Positions 24,969-33,375 of a stretch of DNA of 64,000 bases are shown one piece after another. The stretch is from contig NZ_BMML01000017.1 of the NCBI RefSeq assembly GCF_014645815.1, positions 62,001 to 126,000 on the forward strand, given 5' to 3'. The translations under genes and the position numbers were made by a program. Under the pieces are notes generated by a model, which searched no databases, was not told the DNA's origin, and worked only from the letters and a program-made list of their open reading frames with translations. Source of the stretch: Streptomyces fuscichromogenes (GTDB taxonomy: Bacteria > Actinomycetota > Actinomycetes > Streptomycetales > Streptomycetaceae). The first letter of the stretch is position 1. Each line of letters begins with the position of its first letter.

Positions 24969-25390
24969 CACGCATCCCCCTCCGGCCAGAAGCTGTGGCT
25001 CGCGCCGAGCGAAGAAGTGGATTCTGCGGTCGGCGTGAAGTGGCGGACCACGATCAGACGAGCGCCTGCATTTGTCATCTGCCGCTTGCGCTCGGTGCCG
25101 AGGCCCTTCGGGCCGAGGTGGCTGAGAGCCGGGACCACGGCACCGTAGGCATCGGGGAGTTCGAGCGCGTCGAGCAGACCGACGAAGGCCGGGGACCGGA
25201 TGATCACAGTGGAGTCGCGTTCGGTGAAGACACCGCACAGGGCCAGTTCGTGCCGTTCGCAGTACTCGGTGAGGCAGTCGACGAGCGCCGCGTGGCGGGG
25301 CAGCCCGCCGGCGACGTGGCGTAGGTAGCCGAAGACCTGGGGGAAGGCGACGGGGCGGCGTTCGGTGATGAGGTCGTCGTCCATGCCCAT
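24968..25390 (-). CDS. Resolvase-fold-like protein without a catalytic serine
   Basis: A 140-residue protein. VFGYLRHVAGGLPRHAALVD, CERHELALCGVFTERD, FVGLLDAL and AVVPALSHLG follow the strand-helix order of the N-terminal domain of serine recombinases. In those the YLR is followed by VS and the nucleophile serine; here it is HVAGG and no serine is available. No DNA-binding domain or long C-terminus follows. It may be a non-catalytic derivative, and its fold is inferred from pattern only. It is the first gene of the minus-strand set, divergent from the XRE regulator. Confidence 0.45.
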   Translation of the reverse strand: MGMDDDLITERRPVAFPQVFGYLRHVAGGLPRHAALVDCLTEYCERHELALCGVFTERDSTVIIRSPAFVGLLDALELPDAYGAVVPALSHLGPKGLGTERKRQMTNAGARLIVVRHFTPTAESTSSLGASHSFWPEGDA

Positions 25391-25503
25391 AGCGTCGGCC
25401 GTCGTGAACGGCCTCGAAATGACCTGCTGTTGTACTTCCGTTGCACTTCCCCCCCCACGTCGTCACCGACAGTGCTTCCATACGTGACGGAGGGAGGTCA
25501 TCC

Positions 25504-26547
25504 GTGGTCAGCGTGCAGCAATGGACAGGTCGGGAGGCGAGCGCCCTGCGCGCCGCGTTGCGTATGAGCACGCGCGCTTTCGCCGAGCACCTCGGTGTCG
25601 CGCTGCGCACGGTTGCGAAGTGGGAGAGCCTCGGCGCGGAGACACAGCCCCGACCGGACACCCAGGCCATCCTCGACACCGCACTCGTACGGGCGGATTC
25701 CGCCGCCCAAGCCCGCTTCGAGGCAACGCTGTTCCCTGAGCGGAGGAGCGCGCGGCCGGCGGACTACGAGACTTGGACCGAGGACATCGAGCGTGCTGTT
25801 GTCTGCATCGGCCGTCAGGACTTCCCGTTCGCCTCAACCCTGTTGAACCGCTGGCTGGGCAGCCGTGCACCCCAGCAGATGGACGACAAGGGTCTCTATT
25901 TGTACGGCCGTTCCCTCGTGCTTCTGGGCGACCTCCAGCGCGATCAGGGCGCGATCCTCGGCCCGCTCTCCGCCCGCCACTCCTACCTGACCGCCCGCGG
26001 CATGTTCACCGAGCTCGACATCCCACGCCGGGTGGCTCAGATCGAGCTGTCCCTGGCCGTCGTTCAGGAGATGTCGGGCGAGTTGGAATCCTCCGCTCGC
26101 CACTACGAACTCCTCGCCGGGGACCAGCGTCTGAGCCCGCGTGACCGTGCCAGGGCGCGGCTGTGGGTGGGTACGGCGCTGAGCAAGGAGGGCGACAACG
26201 AGTACGCCACCAACGCGATGACGGCCGCCACTCGTGCCTTCGAGGACCTGGGCGAGCCGGAGGACTGGTCGGTCGCCCACCAGAAGCTGGCGCTGGCCCA
26301 TCGCGGTGCCGGCGACCTGAAGCAGGCACTGCACTACATCGACATCGCGCGCACCACCGGCACGGTCGACTCCCCGATGCAGCGGGTGAGGCTGGACACC
26401 GCGTACGGGCACATCCTTCTGTCGGATGCGGCGACCCGGAATGATGGGCTGTTCGTCCTCGATCAGGCGGCACAGGTGGCCCGCCAGTACGGGCTGAGCC
26501 ACCAGCTGCGCAGTATTGAGGGCATCCGAAAGGGCCAGCAAGGATGA
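25504..26547 (+). CDS. XRE-family regulator with C-terminal TPR-like repeats
   Basis: A 347-residue protein. The HTH is at residues about 8-65 (LRAALRMSTRAFAEHLGVALRTVAKWES). Helical TPR-like repeats follow (about 110-340), with RHSYLTARGMFTEL, RARARLWVGTALSKEGDNEY and QKLALAHRGAGDLKQALHY. This is the Streptomyces type that senses a ligand through its repeat domain. The GTG at 25504 was chosen because GGAGGGAGG lies six bases upstream. ATGA joins it to the ydcF-like gene, so it probably regulates the following genes. Confidence 0.85.
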   Translation: MVSVQQWTGREASALRAALRMSTRAFAEHLGVALRTVAKWESLGAETQPRPDTQAILDTALVRADSAAQARFEATLFPERRSARPADYETWTEDIERAVVCIGRQDFPFASTLLNRWLGSRAPQQMDDKGLYLYGRSLVLLGDLQRDQGAILGPLSARHSYLTARGMFTELDIPRRVAQIELSLAVVQEMSGELESSARHYELLAGDQRLSPRDRARARLWVGTALSKEGDNEYATNAMTAATRAFEDLGEPEDWSVAHQKLALAHRGAGDLKQALHYIDIARTTGTVDSPMQRVRLDTAYGHILLSDAATRNDGLFVLDQAAQVARQYGLSHQLRSIEGIRKGQQG

Positions 26548-27230
26548 GCCAGGGAGTGACAGTGCCGGAGCAGCAGCGCCAGATCACCGACGAGCAGTTC
26601 CACGACGCGACGCTGATCTGGAATTACCACCAGATGGGCCACCAGCTGCGGCCCTGCTCGGCGGCGATCGGCCTGGGCAGCCACGACCTCGGGGTCGCGA
26701 CTACTGCGGCCGACCTTTATCGCGCCGGCCTTATCCCGGTCGTGGTCTTCAGTGGCGGCAACAGCCCCACCACCCGCGCTCGCTTCCCGCGCGGCGAGGC
26801 CGTCCACTACCGCGAGCACGCGCTGAGCCTGGGGGTGCCGGACGAGGCGATCATCGTGGAGTCGAAGGCCGCAAACACCGGCCAGAACATCACCTTCTCC
26901 CGCGAGCTGCTGGCCGAGGCCAGGGTGGAAGTGCAGTCGCTGCTGCTGATCTCCAAGCCGTACATGGAGCGCCGCTCGTATGCGACCTGCCGCAAGCTGT
27001 GGCCCGAGGCTGAGGTCGTGTGCGCCTCCGAGCCGCTGGAGTTGGACGACTACATCAAGTCCATCGGCGACGAGAAGCTCGTCGTCGACATGCTCGTCGG
27101 TGACCTGCAGCGGGTGATCGAGTACCCGAAGCTCGGCTTTGCCGTCGAGCAGGACGTACCGGGGGATGTGTATGACGCTTACGAGCGCCTCCTGGGCGCC
27201 GGCTTCGACAGCCGCCTCATCAGCACCTGA
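26544..27230 (+). CDS. YdcF-family (DUF218) protein
   Basis: A 228-residue cytoplasmic protein. AAIGLGSHDLGVATTAADLYRAG, VVVFSGGNSPTTRARFPRGE, and VESKAANTGQNITFSRELL are the conserved blocks of the SanA/YdcF family, whose members bind nucleotide- or polyprenyl-type ligands but have few proven reactions. Unlike SanA it has no membrane anchor. Its last 29 codons are present again 3,000 bp upstream. The wbqC-like gene starts inside its 3' end. Confidence 0.82.
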   Translation: MSQGVTVPEQQRQITDEQFHDATLIWNYHQMGHQLRPCSAAIGLGSHDLGVATTAADLYRAGLIPVVVFSGGNSPTTRARFPRGEAVHYREHALSLGVPDEAIIVESKAANTGQNITFSRELLAEARVEVQSLLLISKPYMERRSYATCRKLWPEAEVVCASEPLELDDYIKSIGDEKLVVDMLVGDLQRVIEYPKLGFAVEQDVPGDVYDAYERLLGAGFDSRLIST

Positions 27231-27292
27231 GCCGCCCAGTACCGATGCATCGGACGGGCTGTGCGCGATCCACCAACCGAACCTGTTTCCCC
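27142..27292 (+). repeat. Right copy of the ydcF/wbqC junction repeat
   Basis: This is the intact counterpart of 24142-24292. Here the sequence is the genuine 3' end of the YdcF-like gene together with the overlapping start of the WbqC-like gene. The two copies bound a segment carrying the three small minus-strand genes and the XRE gene. Confidence 0.85.
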
Positions 27293-27966
27293 GGCTGTCC
27301 ACGCTGGCGAAGCTGTTCTCGGCCGACCTGTGGATCGTCCTGGACGACGTGCAGTTCGCCCGGCGCGACTACCAGCACCGCGCCCGTCTCGCCGCCCTGG
27401 ACGATCCACCGCGACAGCAGTGGCTCACGCTCCCGACGCACCTTCCCCACGGGCGCCCGACGCTGATCAGCCAGGCACGGCTCGTTGATACGCGTCGCTC
27501 GCGCCGGACGGTCCAGCTTCTCGTCCGCCAGTACTACGGCCGCAGCCCCCACTGGGGCGCTGTGTCCGAGGTACTGGACGCGCTCGACGAGTCGGACCGT
27601 GTGGCCGACCTGGCGAGGACATCGACGATCGCCCTGCTCAGAGTTCTCGGCTGGTCGGGGAAGGTGCGGGACAGCAGCGAGATCCCGACCCGGCAAGGCC
27701 GCTCCGAGCGCCTCGCCGACCTCGTGGCAGCCGCTGGCAGCACCCATTATCTGTGCGGCACCGGTGGTCTGCGTTACCTCGACGCCGGTCCTTTCGACGT
27801 TCACGGCATTCCCGTGCTGCCCTTCCATACCCCTGTGGGTAACCCGCTCTGGCGCTGGGCACGTCGATCCAGCAGCCTGTGGGCTCTGAGCAAGATCGGG
27901 ACCGATGCGCTGGCCGATCAACTGGCCGCCCAACGAGAAGCCCACCATCCTGGGACCCGCGCGTGA
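27172..27966 (+). CDS. WbqC-like family protein
   Basis: A 264-residue protein if started at the ATG at 27172, which has GGGGG six bases upstream and overlaps ydcF by 59 bases; this start is kept in the relic copy. The conserved part begins at LCAIHQPNLFPRLSTLAKLF and continues with WIVLDDVQFARRDYQHRAR, LCGTGGLRYLD and PVLPFHTP, the WbqC-like pattern. Family members occur in polysaccharide and secondary pathways, often as acyl- or amino-transfer helpers of unproven chemistry. A GTGA overlap couples it to the flavoprotein remnant. Confidence 0.8.
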   Translation: MTLTSASWAPASTAASSAPEPPSTDASDGLCAIHQPNLFPRLSTLAKLFSADLWIVLDDVQFARRDYQHRARLAALDDPPRQQWLTLPTHLPHGRPTLISQARLVDTRRSRRTVQLLVRQYYGRSPHWGAVSEVLDALDESDRVADLARTSTIALLRVLGWSGKVRDSSEIPTRQGRSERLADLVAAAGSTHYLCGTGGLRYLDAGPFDVHGIPVLPFHTPVGNPLWRWARRSSSLWALSKIGTDALADQLAAQREAHHPGTRA

Positions 27967-28322
27967 CCGAGCTCACCACCAAGCCACCGGCCAAGAAGCC
28001 CTTCCTGTACGTCGTCGCCTGCGCGTGCGGCATCGCCGGTGACGTCGGCAAACTGATCACCGCCGCGCAGGAACGGAACCGGGCCGTCGGAGACGGCATG
28101 CGCGCCCTCCGGCGCGCCTCTACGTCTCCGTGTTCCTGGACGCAGGTCGACGACGCCTTCACCGAGGAAACAGATGCGGAACCCGAGCCGGAAGACGACG
28201 ACGCCCCCCGCCCAGGGCACATCAGCCCCCCCCCACGCGAAACCAATGTGCCCTGGCCGCCTGACGGCCCCTCTCCGGCACCAAAAAGGGCGAGGCCCGA
28301 AGACCCCGCCCGAAACCAGTGA
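27963..28322 (+). pseudogene. Truncated flavoprotein (PPC-decarboxylase-like) gene
   Basis: The GTG overlaps the wbqC-like stop. The first 45 codons contain KPFLYVVACACGIAGDVGKL and ITAAQERNRAVGD. As I recall, these match the beginning of about 190-residue Streptomyces flavoproteins of the PPC-DC fold. After about 28090 the frame holds Pro/Glu/Asp-rich text unrelated to a flavoprotein. The FMN-binding and catalytic parts are gone, so the fourth gene of the XRE-YdcF-WbqC-flavoprotein series is broken here. Confidence 0.6.
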
Positions 28323-28331
28323 AACTCCAGG

Positions 28332-28763
28332 TCAGGGCCACACCAGGCAGTACGGCTGATGCCCCGCCTCATGCAGCCGATGGCTGAAGTCCTGCCACTC
28401 GTGCAGCAGCTGGTACACGTTGAACGCGTCCCTCGGGCCGCCGCGGTCCGGGACCGTCGACCAGATGAAGGCCGCCGCGCCCACCGCTTCCTCGCCGATG
28501 CCGCGCAGCGGATCGACCACCGTCATGGGGAGCTTCACGACCGCGTAGTCGGGGTGCAGCACCACCAGCTCCAGCGGCGGCACCTTGTGCAGCGGCACGC
28601 CTTCGATGCCCGTCAGTACCATCGCGGCCATCGTCTCCGGCTTGATCTTCGTGAACATGCCGTTCATGCCGAGCTCGTCGCCGCCGAGTTCCTCGGGGCG
28701 CATCGAGATCGGGACACGAGCCGCGGTCGCGCCGTCCGGTGCGCCGAAGTATTTGTACGTCAC
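28332..28763 (-). CDS. Conserved Streptomyces hypothetical protein
   Basis: About 143 residues from the GTG at 28763 (GTG at 28769 is the alternative). The text VTYKYFGAPDGATAARVPI, GMNGMFTKIKPETMAAMVLTG, VVLHPDYAVVKLPMTVVDP and the closing HEWQDFSHRLHEAGHQPYCL is well ordered, with no signal peptide. I recognise it as a conserved actinobacterial protein upstream of hemL but know no function. The frame stays open far upstream, yet that part is Arg/Asp-repeat text and was left out. Confidence 0.7.
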   Translation of the reverse strand: MTYKYFGAPDGATAARVPISMRPEELGGDELGMNGMFTKIKPETMAAMVLTGIEGVPLHKVPPLELVVLHPDYAVVKLPMTVVDPLRGIGEEAVGAAAFIWSTVPDRGGPRDAFNVYQLLHEWQDFSHRLHEAGHQPYCLVWP

Positions 28764-29317
28764 CCCCACCCGACCACCATTCCTGCTCCCGGTCTGCAGA
28801 CGGTCGATCCGTCGCTCGCTCAGCTGGTCCCGATCCCTCTGATCGCGGTCCCGCTGATCGATACGTCGATCGCGCCGCTCCGACTCACCCGGTACGCCCT
28901 GTTCCTGACGTGCTGCTTCGGCCGATTCCTCCGCGTCGCGCCGGTGCCTTCCCCGCTCGGCACGTCGAGGACCCAGGTCATCGGTCCCCTCGCCCAGTCC
29001 GCCACCGCGATGCATATCTCCACCCGACTGCTTTTCTAGGACGCGTGGCCCCCGCCGCGCAACCCGATCATCGTGTCAGTGACCTCCCCCACGGCCGCCC
29101 GCCGAAACGTGCGTCGAAACATCAGTCCGCAGGATCTTTACAGCCTCCGGCCGCCTGCGTGCCGGATGAGCTGGGTGTATCGGGTCACAGTCTCGCAGAT
29201 GCCCCGGCCGCCGCGCGGGGACCGCCGCCCACCGCTGCGAGGAGAGCACCGTCCTCCGCCTACCCTGAGGAGGTCACCCAGCATCCGGAGTCCGAGAAGT
29301 CGGAGAAGTCGCACGTC
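28764..29317. other. 554-bp non-coding region before hemL
   Basis: No convincing gene. The left part has repeated CGATC-containing words that give an artificial RDRDQRDRDQ reading on the minus strand. The right part near 29281-29317 carries the hemL leader, with a tandem AGAAGTCGGAGAAGTCG that includes the only purine-rich ribosome site. Promoters for both flanking genes must lie here. Confidence 0.6.
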
Positions 29318-30646
29318 ATGAGTGCCCAGAGCGAAACGCCCTATCCCTACGACGCGCCCGTCTCACAGGCGCTCTTCGACCGCGCCTCCGCCGTCACGCC
29401 CGGCGGCGTGAACTCCCCGGTGCGCGCCTTCCGCGCCGTCGGCGGCACCCCCCGTTTCATGGTCTCCGGCAAGGGGCCCTACCTGACGGACGCCGACGGG
29501 CGCGAGTACGTCGACCTCGTGTGCTCCTGGGGGCCGATGATCCTCGGCCACTCCCACCCCGAGGTCATCGCCGCCGTCCAGGACGCCGTCTCCCGCGGTA
29601 CCTCCTTCGGTACGCCCGGTGAGGGCGAGGTCGCCCTCGCGGAGGAGATGGTCGCCCGGATCGAGCCCCTGGAGCAGGTGCGGCTGGTCAGCAGCGGGAC
29701 GGAGGCGACCATGTCCGCCATCCGGCTCGCCCGCGGGTTCACCCGGCGCACCAAGGTGATCAAGTTCGCCGGGTGTTATCACGGGCATGTCGACAGCCTG
29801 CTGGCCGCCGCCGGCTCCGGCGTCGCCACCTTCGCGCTGCCGGACACCCCCGGTGTCACCGGTGCGCAGGCCGGCGACACCATCGTGCTGCCGTACAACG
29901 ACCTCGAAGCCGTGCAGGAGGCCTTCCACCGGCACCCGGGGGAGATCGCCTGCGTGATCACCGAGGCCTCGCCGGGCAACATGGGTGTCGTGCCGCCCGC
30001 GCCCGGGTTCAACCAGGGACTCAAGAACGCCTGCCGCGAGAACGGCGCCCTCTACATCTCCGACGAGGTCATGACCGGGTTCCGGACGAGCCGGGCCGGG
30101 TGGTTCGGGATCGACGGGGTGGTGCCCGACCTGATGACCTTCGGGAAGGTGATGGGGGGTGGGTTCCCGGCCGCGGCCTTCGGCGGGCGGGCGGACGTCA
30201 TGGCGCACCTCGCCCCGGCCGGGCCCGTCTACCAGGCCGGCACCCTCTCCGGTAACCCCGTCGCCACCGCCGCCGGACTCGCCCAGCTGCGGCTGCTCGA
30301 CGACGCGGCGTACGACAGGGTCGACGCCGTGTCGGAGCAGATCCAGGGGCTCGTCGGCGAGGCGTTGAACAAGGAGGGCGTCGCGCACCAGGTGCAGACC
30401 GCCTCCAACATGTTCTCCGTCTTCTTCACCAACCGTCCGGTGCGCAACTACGAGGACGCGCGCGGCCAGGAGTCGTTCCGGTTCACCGCCTTCTTCCACT
30501 CCCTCCTCTCCGACGGTGTCTACCTGCCGCCGTCGTCCTTCGAGTCCTGGTTCGTCTCCACGGCCCACGACGAGCGGGCCGTCCAGAAGATCGCCGACGC
30601 CCTTCCGGCGGCGGCCCGAGCAGCCGCGGAGGCCACGGCAGCATGA
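29318..30646 (+). CDS. hemL: Glutamate-1-semialdehyde 2,1-aminomutase
   Basis: This 442-residue PLP enzyme converts glutamate-1-semialdehyde to 5-aminolevulinate in the C5 heme pathway. TPGGVNSPVRAFRAVGGTP and SWGPMILGHSHPEV start the fold, SSGTEATMSAIRLAR binds PLP phosphate, YISDEVMTGFR holds the PLP Asp, and DLMTFGKVMGGGFP contains the Schiff-base Lys277. Length is normal. The ATG at 29318 has GGAG about 12 bases upstream. ATGA overlaps the next gene. Heme made here serves the cytochrome c assembly genes downstream. Confidence 0.97.
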   Translation: MSAQSETPYPYDAPVSQALFDRASAVTPGGVNSPVRAFRAVGGTPRFMVSGKGPYLTDADGREYVDLVCSWGPMILGHSHPEVIAAVQDAVSRGTSFGTPGEGEVALAEEMVARIEPLEQVRLVSSGTEATMSAIRLARGFTRRTKVIKFAGCYHGHVDSLLAAAGSGVATFALPDTPGVTGAQAGDTIVLPYNDLEAVQEAFHRHPGEIACVITEASPGNMGVVPPAPGFNQGLKNACRENGALYISDEVMTGFRTSRAGWFGIDGVVPDLMTFGKVMGGGFPAAAFGGRADVMAHLAPAGPVYQAGTLSGNPVATAAGLAQLRLLDDAAYDRVDAVSEQIQGLVGEALNKEGVAHQVQTASNMFSVFFTNRPVRNYEDARGQESFRFTAFFHSLLSDGVYLPPSSFESWFVSTAHDERAVQKIADALPAAARAAAEATAA

Positions 30647-31332
30647 GCGAGCAGCGCGAGCAGGACATCACCGTGGTGCATGTGATGCGGCACGGGGAGG
30701 TCGCCAACCCGGAGGGTGTGCTGTACGGCAGGCTGCCCGGCTACCACCTCTCCGAGCTCGGGCGGCAGATGGCCGACCGGGTCGCCGAGCACCTCGCCGC
30801 CCGGGACGTCAGCCACGTCGTCGCCTCCCCGCTGGAGCGCGCCCAGGAGACGGCCACCCCGATCGCCAAGGCGCACGGGATCGACCTCGCCACCGACGAG
30901 CGGCTCATCGAGGCCGAGAACATCTTCCAGGGCAAGACCTTCGGGGTCGGCGACGGGGCGCTGAAGAACCCGGCCAACTGGAAGTACCTCGTCAACCCGT
31001 TCCGGCCGTCCTGGGGTGAGCCGTACGTCGACCAGGTCGTGCGGATGAGGGGCGCGCTCGACGCGGCCAGGGACCGGGCGCGCGGGCACGAGGCGGTGCT
31101 GGTCAGCCACCAGCTGCCGATCTGGATCCTGCGGTCGTACGTCGAGAAGCGCCGGCTGTGGCACGATCCGCGCAGGCGGCAGTGCACCCTCGCCTCCCTG
31201 ACGACGTTCACGTACGAGGGCGACAGGATCGTTTCCGTCGGGTACTCCGAGCCGGCCATCGACCTCGTCCCGGCGCACCTGCGTGCCGGCGCCAAGCCGG
31301 TGAAGGGGAAGGACAAGGCCTTCGGCGCGTAG
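30643..31332 (+). CDS. Histidine phosphatase (phosphoglycerate-mutase-like) protein
   Basis: A 229-residue enzyme of the branch 1 histidine phosphatase superfamily. HVMRHGEVANPEG holds the phospho-accepting His, SPLERAQETATPIA the conserved Arg, and LVSHQLPIWILR the second catalytic His. The substrate is unknown; relatives hydrolyse small phosphorylated metabolites. It is translationally coupled to hemL in a conserved Streptomyces arrangement. Confidence 0.9.
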   Translation: MSEQREQDITVVHVMRHGEVANPEGVLYGRLPGYHLSELGRQMADRVAEHLAARDVSHVVASPLERAQETATPIAKAHGIDLATDERLIEAENIFQGKTFGVGDGALKNPANWKYLVNPFRPSWGEPYVDQVVRMRGALDAARDRARGHEAVLVSHQLPIWILRSYVEKRRLWHDPRRRQCTLASLTTFTYEGDRIVSVGYSEPAIDLVPAHLRAGAKPVKGKDKAFGA

Positions 31333-31461
31333 CCGGTCCGAGGGCCGTGGAACCCGGCTTCATTAAATTAGTCTGAAAATATGTGGTTCCTTGCGGAACC
31401 TCCGCGTTCGTCCCGGCCTCTGAGTGGGTGACCACCAGAGGCCGTGACGAATCGGGGAACC
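31333..31461 (+). promoter_or_regulatory. Promoter region with a small hairpin before the deacetylase-like gene
   Basis: The segment is unusually AT-rich around 31362-31383 (TTCATTAAATTAGTCTG), which could supply -10 elements. A GGTTCC-TTGC-GGAACC hairpin follows at 31385-31400. AGCCGG and CCGGCT at either end of 31333-31361 could form the terminator of the hemL operon. Confidence 0.4.
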
Positions 31462-32727
31462 ATGCGGACCTTCACCCGAAGGGGACTACTCGGCGTCGGC
31501 GCGGGCGCCGCGGCCGGACTCGGCCTCGCCGGCTGCGGCACGCACACATCGTCGGACGGTTCGGACCATGCCGGCGGTTCCACCGGGCGTCCCTCGAAGA
31601 CGCCCGCCGCGAAGCCGACCGCGACCGCCCGTCCCCTCGGCGACGGCTCCACCTCCCGCACCGGCAGGCAGCCGCACCAGCCCGCCGCCCCGGAGCCGCT
31701 GGAGCCGGGACAGACCCCGCCGCAGTTCGTGATCTTCTCCTGGGACGGCGCCGGCGAGGTCGGCAACGGCCTCTTCCCGCGCTTCCTCGACCTGGCCAAG
31801 GAACACGGCGCGTCGATGACCTTCTTCCTCTCGGGGCTGTACCTCCTCCCCGAGTCGAAGAAGCGGCTCTACAACCCCCCGAACAACCCCCGCGGTGCCT
31901 CCGACATCGGCTACCTCACCGACGAGCACGTCAGGGCGACCCTCACCAACGTCCGCCGCGCCTGGCTCGAAGGCCACGAGATAGGCACCCACTTCAACGG
32001 CCACTTCTGCGGCGGCTACGGCACCGTCGGCAACTGGACGCCCAAGCAGTGGCGCAGCGAGATAGACCAGGCCAAGGCGTTCGTGAAGGAGTGGCGGACC
32101 AACACCGGCTGGACCGACCTGCCCGCGCTCCCCTTCGACTACGACAAGGAGCTGGTCGGCGGCCGTACCCCCTGCCTGCTCGGCCAGAACAACCTGCTGC
32201 CCACCGCCCGCGAGCTCGGCTGGCGCTACGACGCCTCCTCGCCCGGCGGCCGCCAGGTCTGGCCGGACAAGAAGCTGGGCGTGTGGGACCTGCCGTTGCA
32301 GCAGATACCTTTCCCCGGCCGCTCCTTCGAGGTCCTCTCCATGGACTACAACATGCTCGCCAACCAGTCGGTCAACTCGACCAAGGCCCCCGCCTACAAC
32401 TACCCGGGCTGGCGGACCCAGTCGGCCCAGGCGTACACAGCCGGATTCGAGCGGGCGTACACGACGAACCGGGCGCCCTTCTTCATAGGCAACCACTTCG
32501 AGCAGTGGAACGGCGGCATCTACATGGACGCCGTCGAGCAGGCCTTCAGGCACATCGCCCGGGAGAAGGAGAAGGGCGCCGACGTCCGGATGGTCTCCTT
32601 CCGGCAGTTCGCGGACTGGATGGACGTACAGCGTCCCGAGGTGCTGGCCAAGCTGCGCACCCTGGACGTGGGACAGCGGCCCGCCGCCGGCTGGAAGACC
32701 TTCCTGAAGCAGGGCGCGGCCGCCTGA
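31462..32727 (+). CDS. Polysaccharide-deacetylase-like secreted lipoprotein
   Basis: A 421-residue protein. MRTFTRRGLLGVGAGAAAGL followed by LAGC (Cys25) is a Tat-type lipoprotein signal. A Pro/Thr-rich linker runs to residue about 90. The NodB-like domain shows FSWDGAGEVG (catalytic/metal Asp) and the metal-site-like EGHEIGTHFNGHFCGG. GNHFEQWNGGIYMDAVEQAF near the C-terminus belongs to the barrel. GGGGAA precedes the ATG at 31462; a GTG at 31444 is possible. It probably trims N-acetyl groups from a cell-surface glycan. Confidence 0.8.
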   Translation: MRTFTRRGLLGVGAGAAAGLGLAGCGTHTSSDGSDHAGGSTGRPSKTPAAKPTATARPLGDGSTSRTGRQPHQPAAPEPLEPGQTPPQFVIFSWDGAGEVGNGLFPRFLDLAKEHGASMTFFLSGLYLLPESKKRLYNPPNNPRGASDIGYLTDEHVRATLTNVRRAWLEGHEIGTHFNGHFCGGYGTVGNWTPKQWRSEIDQAKAFVKEWRTNTGWTDLPALPFDYDKELVGGRTPCLLGQNNLLPTARELGWRYDASSPGGRQVWPDKKLGVWDLPLQQIPFPGRSFEVLSMDYNMLANQSVNSTKAPAYNYPGWRTQSAQAYTAGFERAYTTNRAPFFIGNHFEQWNGGIYMDAVEQAFRHIAREKEKGADVRMVSFRQFADWMDVQRPEVLAKLRTLDVGQRPAAGWKTFLKQGAAA

Positions 32728-32783
32728 GGCGTCCGTCAGGGGGGTGCGCAAGATCCCCAGAACGGGCATGCGAAACTTTTCAC

Positions 32784-33374
32784 ATGAGTACCCGTAGCCG
32801 CGCCCTCCTGCTCGGCGCCATGGCCGCCACGGCGGCCCTGACCCTGTCCGCGTGCGGCAACGGCGGCACCTCCGGCGGAGGCGGCAACACCAACTTCGTC
32901 ACCGGCAAGGACGGCATCGACACGGTCGCTCAGGGCCACCGCGCGGCGGCCCCCGACCTGTCCGGGAAGACCATCGACGGCAGCACCCTCGACGTCGCCG
33001 ACTACAAGGGCAAGGTCGTCGTCATCAACGTCTGGGGCTCCTGGTGCAGCCCCTGCCGGGCCGAGGCGCCCTACTTCGCCTCCGTCTCCAAGGAGTACGC
33101 GGGCAAGGGCGTCCAGTTCGTCGGCATCAACACCCGCGACACCAGCACCGGTTCCGCGGTCGCCTTCGAGAAGCAGAACGGCATCGACTACCCGAGCCTG
33201 TACGACCCGACGGGCAAGCTGATGCTCCGCTTCAAGAAGGGCACGCTCAACCCGCAGGCCATCCCCTCCACCCTGGTGCTCGACCGGCAGGGGAAGATCG
33301 CGGCGCGCTCGCTGGCGGCGCTCAGCGAGGAGAACCTGCTGAAGATGCTCAAGCCCGTGGTCGCGGAGAAGTGA
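32784..33374 (+). CDS. ResA/TlpA-like thiol-disulfide oxidoreductase
   Basis: A 196-residue exported thioredoxin-fold protein. The lipobox LSAC (Cys24) anchors it outside the membrane. APDLSGKTIDGSTLDVADYK precedes the fold, and the active site is WGSWCSPCRAEAP (Cys88/Cys91), with cis-Pro at IPSTLVL. ResA reduces the apocytochrome c CxxCH thiols before heme attachment, receiving electrons from CcdA encoded next. Only one base separates the two genes. Confidence 0.9.
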   Translation: MSTRSRALLLGAMAATAALTLSACGNGGTSGGGGNTNFVTGKDGIDTVAQGHRAAAPDLSGKTIDGSTLDVADYKGKVVVINVWGSWCSPCRAEAPYFASVSKEYAGKGVQFVGINTRDTSTGSAVAFEKQNGIDYPSLYDPTGKLMLRFKKGTLNPQAIPSTLVLDRQGKIAARSLAALSEENLLKMLKPVVAEK

Positions 33375-33375
33375 C

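Noticed and set aside
24142..27292. Island as an insertion sequence or integrative element
   Set aside because: There is no transposase, integrase or tRNA, the repeat lies within genes, and the terminal repeats are direct rather than inverted.
28764..29015. Arg/Asp-repeat extension upstream of the minus-strand gene at 28332
   Set aside because: The frame is open but reads RDRDQRDRDQ-like text with no ribosome site, while the conserved protein clearly begins near the GTG at 28763.
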